This document shows, piece after piece, positions 1 through 8,400 of a DNA stretch of 64,000 nt (position 1 is its first letter; each line of letters begins with the position of its first letter). The translations under genes were made by a program, and so were the position numbers. This DNA is from Sphingomonas bacterium (GTDB lineage Bacteria > Pseudomonadota > Alphaproteobacteria > Sphingomonadales > Sphingomonadaceae): positions 62,001 through 126,000 of the forward strand of contig NZ_JAQGKZ010000080.1 in NCBI RefSeq assembly GCF_028289855.1, in the 5' to 3' direction. The notes under the pieces are model-generated. The model was given only the letters and a program-made list of their open reading frames with translations, was not told where the DNA came from and searched no databases.

Positions 1-697
1 GCGCCTGGCTCATCTCCAGGATCGCGGCCTCGCTCCAGCCATAGGCATGCGCGAGCGTCACGACATCCTCCAGGATGGTGCGCGCGCGGCGCTCGATTTC
101 CGCCCACAGGAACGGCACGACTTCGAGCGAGGCGTTCCAGACGTGGTCGCACGCCGCGCAGGCCAGCGGGATCGCCAGCTGCGCCAGCGCATCTTTCTCG
201 GCGACTGCCGCGCCCAGCGCCTCCAGCACCGATTCGGGCAAGTCGGCGGGCGCGATCGTCGCGCCCGCTACCGTCGCGCCAATCACCGCACGCTCGGCCA
301 GCGTCCGGCGGACGCGCAGAGGGTCGCCGCTGACCGCCGCGGCCAGATCCTGGCTGGTCATCAACCGGTAATGGAGCCGATAGCCCTCGATCTCGATGTC
401 GAACTCGCGCTGCGGCGGGGGGACGTAGCCGGCGAGCAATTCATCGATCCGCTGTTCGAACTCGAGCGGCTCGCCGCACGACGAGCAATTGACCAAGGCG
501 CGCATGACCGGACCGATCGTCGCCTCGCGCAGCTCGAGCAGCCGCGCGTTGCGCTCGCCGATGCTGAGCGTGGACAGATCGCCCAGGGTGCTGCCCGGCG
601 TAGCGCGCGCCAGTGCGACCAGCGCCTTGTTCCAGTCCGGGCGCGATTCGCCCGTTTCCCACACGGCGACGATATCGGCCGGCGCCAGCGCGGTCAT
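1..697 (-). CDS. T4 gp26-like baseplate hub assembly protein (3' end beyond window)
   Basis: This open frame begins at the ATG at 697 and runs off the left edge without a stop, giving 232 visible codons. It has two CxxC pairs (Cys71/Cys74 in CSSC and Cys180/Cys183 in CAAC), which look like a split zinc ribbon, and acidic and hydrophobic helices between them. Proteins of this design next to sheath and tube genes are usually assigned to the T4 gp26 baseplate family, which helps assemble the baseplate hub of contractile tails. It is the fourth gene of the minus-strand injection-system operon. No good ribosome binding site precedes the ATG: the upstream bases are the arm of a palindromic element (703-972), which separates it from the tube gene. 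The family call rests on the cysteine layout plus context. Confidence 0.72.
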   Translation of the reverse strand, partial: MTALAPADIVAVWETGESRPDWNKALVALARATPGSTLGDLSTLSIGERNARLLELREATIGPVMRALVNCSSCGEPLEFEQRIDELLAGYVPPPQREFDIEIEGYRLHYRLMTSQDLAAAVSGDPLRVRRTLAERAVIGATVAGATIAPADLPESVLEALGAAVAEKDALAQLAIPLACAACDHVWNASLEVVPFLWAEIERRARTILEDVVTLAHAYGWSEAAILEMSQA

Positions 698-702
698 GAT
701 GC

Positions 703-972
703 AGGGTCCGAACTCACCTGCAACGCGGTCGTGACGGAGCCGATTTTGGTGTCAGGCAAGAAGCAAGGAGGGAGCGATGCTGAAGCATCGTGACCGACGC
801 GGCGACGCCGCCCGGCGCCAAAATCGGCCCGCCGCTTCGCGGTCGCCCGTGGAAAACCGCCGAGCGGCGTCGCTTGCTTGCGCGTAGCCCCGGCTACGCG
901 ACTGCGCTGCGCTTCTTGTCGGCGGCTTTCCACGGGCGATCACGATCCTCGTTGCAGGTGAGTTCGGACCCT
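703..972. repeat. Compound palindromic (MITE-like) element between tube and gp26-like genes
   Basis: The ends are a perfect 23-bp inverted repeat (703-725 against 950-972). Inside lie further nested inverted repeats: 843-863 against 919-939 (21 bp, one mismatch that would be G:U in RNA), 740-749 against 818-827 (10 bp, CCGATTTTGG and its complement), a hairpin CGATGC-TGAA-GCATCG at 775-790, and a 20-bp palindrome at 881-900 with 9-bp arms. No convincing gene lies inside. The outer arm ends on the last base of the tube stop codon and lies 5 bases before the start of the next gene. It could be a small non-autonomous mobile element or a strongly folded mRNA spacer. No clear target duplication is visible. 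Confidence 0.75.
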
Positions 973-1535
973 CAGCTCGCGGGCAATGTGTAGCTGGGCT
1001 CGGCCGGCTCGGTGACCGAGGTGTCGCGTTCCCAGCCTTCGTTCTCGAGCTTGAGTGTCATGATCGCAACCGCGTTGCCGTTCGCGTCCATTTCCGGCAG
1101 CGCGACGAACTCCGACGGCCAGCAACGGTAGATGTTGTACGCGATCACCTTCTGCCCGGCCTCGTTATAGACTTCGAGGATGATGTCCTTGCGGAAATCC
1201 TGCAGCGAGACGTCCTGATTGCCGGTGCCGCCCTGCTGATCGTCGATCGTCGAATTGTGGTAATCCCAGACCTTGTTGGCCCATTGCTCGAACGCGACGT
1301 CGTGCGTCACGCCGCGCTCCAGCGTGATCGCGGCAAATTCGCTTTGCCCTGGCATCCGGCGCGGGGTCGTCGGGTCGCCGCCGGCGCGGTGCGTGATGAC
1401 CTGGGTCGTGCGCGTGAGCGCGCTGACCTTCGACACGCCCGCGACGTATTTGCCGTCCCACTTCAGCCGGAATTTGAAATTCCGGTAGGGATCGTAGCGA
1501 TACGTCGCCTTGGGAAATTCGGTGTTGCTCGGCAT
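972..1535 (-). CDS. Contractile injection system tail tube protein
   Basis: A 187-residue protein of the T4 gp19-like tail tube family, which stacks as rings to form the inner tube pushed out when the sheath contracts. Supporting features are the length, the N-terminal segment with YDPYRNFKFRLKWDG, the LERGVTHDVAFEQWANKVW stretch typical of tube proteins (a long helix after the ITLERG strand), and the C-terminal EFVALPEMDANGNAVAIMTL strand pair. It follows the sheath gene with 23 bases between them, the usual sheath-tube order in phage-tail-like injection systems (antifeeding prophage, PVC, related types). Its TGA (972-974) touches the right arm of the palindrome at 703-972. Confidence 0.9.
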   Translation of the reverse strand: MPSNTEFPKATYRYDPYRNFKFRLKWDGKYVAGVSKVSALTRTTQVITHRAGGDPTTPRRMPGQSEFAAITLERGVTHDVAFEQWANKVWDYHNSTIDDQQGGTGNQDVSLQDFRKDIILEVYNEAGQKVIAYNIYRCWPSEFVALPEMDANGNAVAIMTLKLENEGWERDTSVTEPAEPSYTLPAS

Positions 1536-1558
1536 GGTTCACCCAATCCTTTGCGCGG

Positions 1559-4165
1559 TCAGTTCGGCTTGCCGCCGGCGAGTTGCTGTATCTGGAGGAC
1601 GACGAATTCGGCCGGCTTGACCGGCGCGATCTTGACCAGGATGTTGACGATGCCGTTGTCGATATCGTCCTGCGTCGTGGTCGTCGCGTCGCACGTCACC
1701 GCATAGTCGTAGAACGCGCCCTGCCGCGCGAGATCGGCGAGGAAACTGCCGACGCTCAGCCGCAGCGACGACCACAACGGCTCGGCATTGGGCTCGAACA
1801 CCGCCCAGCGCGTGTTCTGGAGCAGCGTGTCCTCGATGAACAAGGTCAGGCGGCGGACCGGCAGATATTTGTAATCGTCCTCGAACTGGTCGGCACCGCG
1901 TAGTGTCCGCGACCCCCACACGACCGGGCCGATGATCGGGAAGCTGCGCAGGCAGTTGATTCCGAGCGGGTTGAGCTGGCCGTTCTCGTTGTCGGTCAGA
2001 TTGACCTCGAGCCCGATCACATTGGCGAGCCCGGCATCCTGCCCGGCCGGTGCTTTCCACACGCCGCGGCCGATATCGGTGGCGGCGATCACCCCGGCGA
2101 TCGCACCGCACGGTGCGAACAAGGCCGGACGCGACTTCATCAGGATATCTTCTTTCCAGATGCGCGGGAAATAGACCGCGGCGTTGCGCGCGACTTCGAT
2201 CCCGGCGGCGTTCTCACCGGTGATGCCGACCTGTTCGGGGTCGATCGCCGACAGCTGGCCCTGTTCGGCCTTGTTCTTCCACGCGACCGGCGGATCGACG
2301 ATGTAGATCGCGCGGCGATCGGTGCAGTAGCTCGCCGCCGCCTGGCGCACGACCGGGTCGAGATCCTGCTCGCTCTCGGGCACGTCGGGCAGGATGCGGC
2401 GGTCGGGCGGGATGCACAGCAAGCTGAACAATGCGGCCTTTTCGAGCAGATAGAGGCCGGATTTCGCGCTCTGGTCGCCGAGATAGGTTTCGGTGCTGAG
2501 ATAGGTGCCTTCGTTGCCGCCGATGCCCTTGGCGCTGGCACCGTCGGCGGGTGGGATCGCCGACAGCCGGTCGATGCGCGCCAGGTTCGACGCGCTGGTC
2601 AGCACGCGGTCGATGCGGTTGGGGAAATAGGCCGCCTTGCCGGTCGATTTGACCGCGAGGTTGAGGTAGCGCTCGGTCGCGGTGACCTGGCCCCGCGCGT
2701 TTTTGAGGGTCAGCGTCAGGTTGAACAGATCGACCGCGGTCAGATCGTATTCGGCGAATTGCTTCGCGGTCGCGTCGCTAATGCCTTGGGTGTCGACTCG
2801 CGCGGTCAAGTAGTTGCCCCACTCGCCGGGATTGGCCGCGCTCAGCGCGAGCGGCGGCGCGAAGGTGATCCCGGTCGATGCGCTGAATGCGGAGGCCGCC
2901 TCGGGCAGGAAATGGATCGTGCCGTCGGCGCCGATGTAGCGCACCGAATAGACTGTCTCGTCATTGTCGACCTGGAACGTGTCGCCGATGTCGATCGTGC
3001 CCGACGACGCGTCGCTGCGCGCGGGCATGAAACTCGTGTCGCCAAGCTTGGGGCCGGTCTTGACCGCGAAGTCGGCTGGCGGCTGGCGGTCGAAGATCGG
3101 CGCGCAGCACAGGCAGAAGGTGTCGGGGTCGAGCGGGTCGCCCGACATGCTGACGAAGCTCAGCGTCGTCGGGTTCTTCTTGTCGGCGGGGGTGAAGCCG
3201 GTGACGACGTAGACGTCGGGCTTGGTGCCGATGCTGAACTGGTCGCCGACCAGCGCGTCGCCGACACCGTTGATCAGCGTGAGCGTGGCCGCCGACGGCG
3301 TCTTGCCGGCGGTAAAGGTTTCGATCTCCCAACCGTCGGGCATCGGCAGCGGCACGGGATCGGCGATGGTCGCTGCGCCGCTGATCGCGCCGGGCTTGGG
3401 GTCGAGCGTGACGACGACCTGAAGCGAATCCATATCCTTGCCGCGCACCACCGGTTCGGCGACCGCGACATAGACGGTGTCGTCGCCGGAAAACTGGAAT
3501 GTGTCGCCCAGCTCCGGAAGCCCGGTACCGCCCTGCAAGGTAACCGCATTGCCCGACACCGTCAGCACCGACCAGCCGCTCGGCGAGGGGCCGTGATCGA
3601 ACGACAAGGTGGCGCATTTACGGAACGCACGGTCGAGCGCGGGGACGATCGTCACGCTCGCGTCGATCTTCTTGGCCGGATTGGCCTGGGTAAAGCCGGT
3701 GACCAGATACGGACGGCTGGTGTCGCCGTTGAGGAACAGCGTCATGCCCAGATCGGGCTCGCCCTCCGACCCGCCGGTCGGCGCGTGGACGACGATCTGC
3801 GTCGCGCCCGCAGCGGCGTCGGCGTCGAGCAGCCAGCCTTCGGGCAGGACCGGCGGCGGCCCGGGGAACTTCAGCCGCGCGACGCCATCGCCGTCATTGG
3901 GCTCGAACAGCCGCGCGATGATCGCCTGCGACCCGCCATTGGCGAAGAAATCTTGCACCGCATAGCTCAGCGGATAATCGAACTTCAGCCCGCCGAACGC
4001 GCGCTGGAAATCGCCGAAGTTGAAGATCGTCACCGGTGCGTCGGCCGCGCCGATCGGCGCACGCCCGACAAAGGCGGCGATGTTGGTGGCGACCGGCGTG
4101 ATCGTGTGCTGCCCGCTGGGCAGTTCTTCGACATAGACGCCCGGATAGGTCACTTCGATCGGCAT
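1559..4165 (-). CDS. Contractile injection system sheath protein with a large repeat insertion
   Basis: An 868-residue tail sheath protein. The N-terminus (MPIEVTYPGVYVEELPSG, then a TPVATNIAAFVGRAP strand) and the C-terminal part (IEDTLLQNTRWAVFEPN, then a conserved domain ending KIAPVKPAEFVVLQIQQL) are typical sheath signatures. The start at 4165 was chosen over an in-frame ATG at 4198 because it begins the conserved MP-x-YPGVYVEE motif and has a GAGGAA ribosome site 8 bases upstream. Many injection-system sheaths are about 350-500 residues; this one is longer because of an insertion at about residues 110-430. The insert has four related modules with a GD-x-F ... VY-V pattern near residues 136, 218, 306 and 391. 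It contracts to drive the tube and is followed by the tube gene. Confidence 0.93.
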   Translation of the reverse strand: MPIEVTYPGVYVEELPSGQHTITPVATNIAAFVGRAPIGAADAPVTIFNFGDFQRAFGGLKFDYPLSYAVQDFFANGGSQAIIARLFEPNDGDGVARLKFPGPPPVLPEGWLLDADAAAGATQIVVHAPTGGSEGEPDLGMTLFLNGDTSRPYLVTGFTQANPAKKIDASVTIVPALDRAFRKCATLSFDHGPSPSGWSVLTVSGNAVTLQGGTGLPELGDTFQFSGDDTVYVAVAEPVVRGKDMDSLQVVVTLDPKPGAISGAATIADPVPLPMPDGWEIETFTAGKTPSAATLTLINGVGDALVGDQFSIGTKPDVYVVTGFTPADKKNPTTLSFVSMSGDPLDPDTFCLCCAPIFDRQPPADFAVKTGPKLGDTSFMPARSDASSGTIDIGDTFQVDNDETVYSVRYIGADGTIHFLPEAASAFSASTGITFAPPLALSAANPGEWGNYLTARVDTQGISDATAKQFAEYDLTAVDLFNLTLTLKNARGQVTATERYLNLAVKSTGKAAYFPNRIDRVLTSASNLARIDRLSAIPPADGASAKGIGGNEGTYLSTETYLGDQSAKSGLYLLEKAALFSLLCIPPDRRILPDVPESEQDLDPVVRQAAASYCTDRRAIYIVDPPVAWKNKAEQGQLSAIDPEQVGITGENAAGIEVARNAAVYFPRIWKEDILMKSRPALFAPCGAIAGVIAATDIGRGVWKAPAGQDAGLANVIGLEVNLTDNENGQLNPLGINCLRSFPIIGPVVWGSRTLRGADQFEDDYKYLPVRRLTLFIEDTLLQNTRWAVFEPNAEPLWSSLRLSVGSFLADLARQGAFYDYAVTCDATTTTQDDIDNGIVNILVKIAPVKPAEFVVLQIQQLAGGKPN

Positions 4166-4252
4166 GAGCGTTCCTCTTCGAACCATCCGACCCGCCATTC
4201 GGTTGCGGGGCCGGGTCCATGGTTGTTGCCTGGGGGGCGGGTCGGTATGCCG

Positions 4253-4957
4253 TCAGCCAACGCCGTTGGCCTGTTCGGCTCCCTGCCAGAATGTCTGCGC
4301 CGCCGTGGTCTGGTCGGTCATCAGGGTGCTGGTCGCCGCCGCGATCGATCCGCGGAACGTGGCGTGCGCGGCGAGCAGGTTTCCGGCCTCCGCCGCCAGC
4401 GCCGTCGCGGCACTCGCCGCGCTCACCTCGTAGGCCTGGACCGCGGCATCGACCTCTTCGGCCATCGTGTAGAACAGATACAAGCTGCGGCTGTTGGAGT
4501 CGGTATGCTTCAGTGCATAGCTGTCCTTCGTCGCCTTGACCGCTGCCGTTACCGCGAGATGGGCGGTATTCATCGCGAAATGGTACTGGCTGACCGCCTG
4601 CTTCCAATTGTTGAGCTCGCCCTCCAATGCCGCGACCGCTGCCGACTGGGCATTGTCATAGCGGATGTCCGCCTTGGCGAGGTCGAGCTTCTGCTGCGTC
4701 AGGAAGGGACCGATCTGCGGGTCCGCGTGACGATGATTGTGGTCCGGCACCGGTTGCGGCGGCTGCGGCGTCAGCTTCTCGCGCAGTTTTTGCACGTCCG
4801 CCTGGATATCGCCGGCCGCCTTTTTTAGATCGAGCCCGGTCACGACCGCAGTTGCCTGCATCAGCGCCGCCAGAGCGGGATCCTTCGGGACCGTCGATGG
4901 CGCCGGCTTCGCCTCTGCGACCGGTGCATTCTTATTGGAGACCTGCTTGTCTGACAT
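4253..4957 (-). CDS. Unknown alanine-rich helical protein, first gene of the injection-system operon
   Basis: About 234 residues, not recognised. It has a low-complexity N-terminal 40 residues rich in Ala, Pro and Lys, a short PQPPQPVPDHNHRHADPQ segment, then about 150 residues of predicted alpha-helix rich in alanine. There is no signal peptide or membrane segment. It lies 87 bases upstream of the sheath gene in the same orientation, so it is probably co-transcribed and may be a structural accessory, a cap or terminator protein, or a cargo. The start is uncertain: ATG at 4957 gives MSDKQVSN, while an in-frame ATG at 4963 is closer to the GGGAG ribosome site. An earlier ATG at 4978 is less likely. 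Confidence 0.7.
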   Translation of the reverse strand: MSDKQVSNKNAPVAEAKPAPSTVPKDPALAALMQATAVVTGLDLKKAAGDIQADVQKLREKLTPQPPQPVPDHNHRHADPQIGPFLTQQKLDLAKADIRYDNAQSAAVAALEGELNNWKQAVSQYHFAMNTAHLAVTAAVKATKDSYALKHTDSNSRSLYLFYTMAEEVDAAVQAYEVSAASAATALAAEAGNLLAAHATFRGSIAAATSTLMTDQTTAAQTFWQGAEQANGVG

Positions 4958-5114
4958 CGCCATCCCGCTCCCGAACAAGGTATCAATTGAATACCTTATG
5001 GTCGCTGATGAGTAGGCCGAGAGTCAATGAGGCGATATATATCCGAAATCGAAAGACACGTAATGTAACTTATCTTAGCGGGTAGCTCTATCAGTCACGA
5101 TCATTATCCCCGGT

Positions 5115-5149
5115 GCTATAATATAATATAGTTAATACACCCCAATCAA
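5115..5149 (-). promoter_or_regulatory. Candidate promoter for the injection-system operon
   Basis: Read on the minus strand there is TTGATT (complement of 5144-5149) followed about 15-17 bases later by overlapping TATTAT/TTATAT hexamers. This is a plausible -35/-10 pair about 160 bases before the first gene. The assignment is by eye only, since an AT-rich tract offers many chance matches. Confidence 0.35.
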
Positions 5150-5245
5150 GGTTAACAACGAAATAACTGTTTTTTGTCTAAAGTCTCAAAATGGGAATTG
5201 TGCATCGTTTCTTGCGCGAATGTTAACGTTATAGGTTATTCGGTA

Positions 5246-5279
5246 GCGTAACGATCGCTTATCCGATCGAACGTTACGC
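5246..5279. promoter_or_regulatory. Inverted repeat GCGTAACG ... CGTTACGC upstream of the injection-system operon
   Basis: Perfect 8-bp arms at 5246-5253 and 5272-5279, with a second inner pair (GATCG/CGATC) between them. It lies about 290 bases upstream of the first gene of the operon and may be a regulator site or an RNA hairpin. The function is unknown. Confidence 0.4.
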
Positions 5280-5435
5280 CGTTATTCGGATCTCGAAGGT
5301 CAAGCGCCGGGCCGCGGCCCTGACCAAATTCCCGGCTCGTTTCCGCATGATGCGCTGATCGCTCCGCGTCGCTGCGTGGATTAAATTGACGCACGAGCGG
5401 AGCCTTTTCACGCGGATCGCTTTATCAGCGTTGCG

Positions 5436-5457
5436 TGAAAGGCCGAGCCCGCCTTTA
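5436..5457 (-). terminator. Possible weak terminator of the RTX nuclease gene
   Basis: On the minus strand the TAA stop runs directly into a small hairpin with arms AAAGGC and GCCTTT and a 7-base GC-rich loop. The stem is short and only three T bases follow, so it would be a weak intrinsic terminator at best. Confidence 0.3.
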
Positions 5458-8400
5458 CAGCAGCGCGAAGGTGGCGGGTCCGTTGCCCCACGTTTCGTGG
5501 ATCATTGCTCCGTGCGACGGCATGCTCAGCGCATCGATCAGCATGTGCTGCACATCGACCTTGTCGATGTGGAACGGCGCCTGGCCGCTGGCGGTGATGA
5601 CGTCGCCCGACTGGATCTGGGCTGAGAGCACGCCGCTCAGCGTGACCGTCTCGCCATTGCCCAGGTCGATCACTGCATTGCCGCCGACATCGTGCGTTGC
5701 CGCCTGGAATGTCGTGAAATCGGCGAAATAGGCGGTCAGGTCGAGCCGGTCGGTGCCGCTGGCGAAGTCGCCGACCGTGTCGTGGCCAACCCCGGTGCCG
5801 GCGAAGACGAACACGTCCGCGCCGCCGCCGCCGGTCAGCGTCTCGTCGCCGCTGCCGCCGGTCAGATGGTTGGTCCCGGCGTTGCCGACGATCAGCGTGG
5901 TGTGGCTGTTGCCGGTCAGGTCGATCGCGGTCGTCGCACTGTCGTCGATCGTGCGCAGCGTTTCGATCGAGGCGTCGGATGCGAGCGTGTAGCTGACCGC
6001 CGCCTTGACGATATCGCTGCCGTTGCCGTCATTCTCGACGATCCGGTCGGTCGCGTCGCGCACGATATAGGTGTCGTTGCCCGCCGCGCCGCGCAGCACG
6101 TCGCCGCCGCCACCGCCGTCGAGCACGTTGTCGCCGCTATTGCCGACCAGCTTCTGCGCCTCGGCGTTACCCGTGCCGTTGATATTGTCGGTGCCGGACA
6201 GGCGGAGCAGCTCGACGCTCGACCCCGCGGCCAGCGTGTAGCTGACCGTAGACTTGACGATGTCGATCCCTTCGCCCGCATTCTCGATCACCACATCGTC
6301 GGCGCTGTCGACGGTGTAGGTGTCGTTGCCGTCGCCGCCACGCATCGTGTCGGTGCCGCCATTGCCGTCGATCGTGTTGTCGCCGCTGTTGCCGACCAGC
6401 ACGTTGTTGCCCGTGCTGCCGGTGGCGTCGATGTTGGCGGTGCCGGTGAGCGTCAAGTTCTCGACATTGGGCGCGTTGACCAGCGAGTAGGTGATCGAGC
6501 TGTTGATCGTGTCGGTGCCGCCATTGGCATTTTCGTAGACATGATCGTTGACGTTATCGATCGTGTAGGTGTCGTCGCCGTTGGTGCCGAAGAAGCTGTC
6601 GCCGCCCGAATTGCCGAGGTGGAACAGCACGACTTGCGGGTCATGGTCGGTCGGTCGCGTGTCGCCGAACTGCGAATTGAGGTGGACCGCGTCGTAGTTG
6701 CTCGCCACCGCCAGCAAGTTCGCGCTAACCAGGATGTTGTCGATCTGCTGCGCGTTGCCGTCGAATAGATACGAATAGCGCTCCTCGGGGCTGAGCAGAT
6801 AATTGACGTTGGTCAGCATCCCGCCTTGGGAGTGATCGGTCAGCTGGGTCTGCGCCTGCTCGAAGTAAAAGCCGTTCCAGTCGCCGAGCACCGCGATGTT
6901 GAGGTTCGGGTTATCGGCGAGGTGCGCGTTGACATAGGCCTTCACCCCGGCCGCCTGCGCGGTGCGTTGCGCATCGCCGGCGTCGCCGGCGGGCTGGTCG
7001 TTGCCGCGCAAGGGTTCGCTGCCGCCGCGCGAGGTCGCATGAACGTCGATCGTGGTGATCGTCTGGCCGTTGAACAGCCAGCTCGCGACCAGCGGGTTGC
7101 GGCTGCCGCTATACGCGGAACCCGTGATCAGCTCGGCCGAGCCGGCGACGTACTGGACCCGATCGAGATTGTAGAAATAGCCGTTGCGGATGTTGCCGTT
7201 GGGCTCGCCCCCGGTCGAATTGGCGACGGTCGGCGCGATCTCGACATAGCCGTAATGCATGCCGGTCAGCGCGAAGATCGCGTCGATGATCCCTTGCGCG
7301 TTGCTCACGCCCGACAGATCGGTGCCGCTGCCCGCGCCGTCGGCATCCTGGACTTCCTGCACCGCCAGAATGTCCGGCGCGCGCAGATTGTAGACGATGT
7401 CGCTCGCCAGAATGTCGTACTTGTGGTCCGACGCGTCGAGATTTTCGAGATTGTAGGTGGCGAGCGACAGATAGTCGCTGTTGCTCTGGAGCGTCGTCGT
7501 CTCGCGCGTCAGCGTGACGTCGTTGGTGATCGTGACCGGGGCGGTGACGACGACATTGTAATTGTCGAACGCGTAATTGACGATGCCGGTGATGCTGCTG
7601 AGCTGATCGCCAACGGTGTAGGTCGGGTGGTATCCGGTATAGACGCCGCTATCGCCGATGACCTGGATCATCTCCGGATTGTAGTCGACCGTGCCGTCGC
7701 CGTTGGGCGAGATCGTGATCCCGCCGCGGTCGTTCATCCCCGTCGCGCCCGAGCCGTGCGAGGCGACGACGAAGGTGTCGCCGAAGCTGTCGGTGTTCGA
7801 CACCGCCTGCGGCGCGTCGATCGTGACGCGCATGCCCTCGAGCGATTCCCAGAAGTCGAGCCCGTCGTGCACCGGGTCGTACGTCGTCAAATGATCGTCA
7901 TCGAGGACTTGGCTCGGGGGCAGGATGCCGCCGGGCACGTTGCCGATGACGATCGCGGCGGGCAGCGCATTGTTATGGCTGTCGATGGTCACGACCGGCG
8001 AATTGAGCTCGGTCATCGTCAGGCCCTGCGCGTCGCCGGCGAATTCGGTGACGGTGCCGCCGACCGTGACGCCGTCGCCGACCACGACGGTCGGTGCGGT
8101 GCTGGTGAAGACGAAGATCGCGTCGGAGGTCGCGGCATCGCCGTCGCCGACCGCCGACTGCAGGTAGAAGCCATTGGTATCGACCGCGGTGACGATGCCC
8201 GTCGTCTGGACCGGCTGGCCGACATAGGCGGAGGTGTGGCCGGCGCCCTGGATCTGGCTGATCGTCAGCGTCACGAAATCGTCGTTGAGGATCGTGCCGA
8301 CCGCAGCACCATCGGTGATCGCGATGTTGCCGGTCGGGTTGCTGAGCGTCAGCGACAGCGTTTCGTTGGCCTCGCCGACCGTGTCGCCGACCACCGGCAC

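Larger units (their letters stand above)
4958..5454. other. AT-rich gene-free stretch upstream of the injection-system operon
   Basis: About 500 bases without a convincing gene. The middle part (roughly 4980-5280) is strikingly AT-rich for this genome, with runs such as ATAATATAATATAG near 5119-5132 and a T6 run near 5170. It separates the injection-system operon from the 3' end of the RTX nuclease gene. It probably holds the promoter and regulatory sites for the operon. AT-rich islands of this kind are common targets of silencing proteins over horizontally acquired loci; that last point is inference. Confidence 0.7.

Noticed and set aside
2759-4828. Long plus-strand open frame opposite the sheath gene (about 690 codons)
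   Set aside because: Arg/Gly-rich composition without recognisable domains; it is the antisense of the well-supported sheath gene and results from high GC.
4958-5454. tRNA or small RNA gene in the AT-rich gap
   Set aside because: No cloverleaf or convincing terminator-coupled transcript can be seen by eye; only the inverted repeat at 5246-5279 stands out.
5800-6600. Regularly spaced repeats in the nuclease gene as a CRISPR array
   Set aside because: The repeats are in frame and encode GGxGxD calcium-binding nonapeptides.
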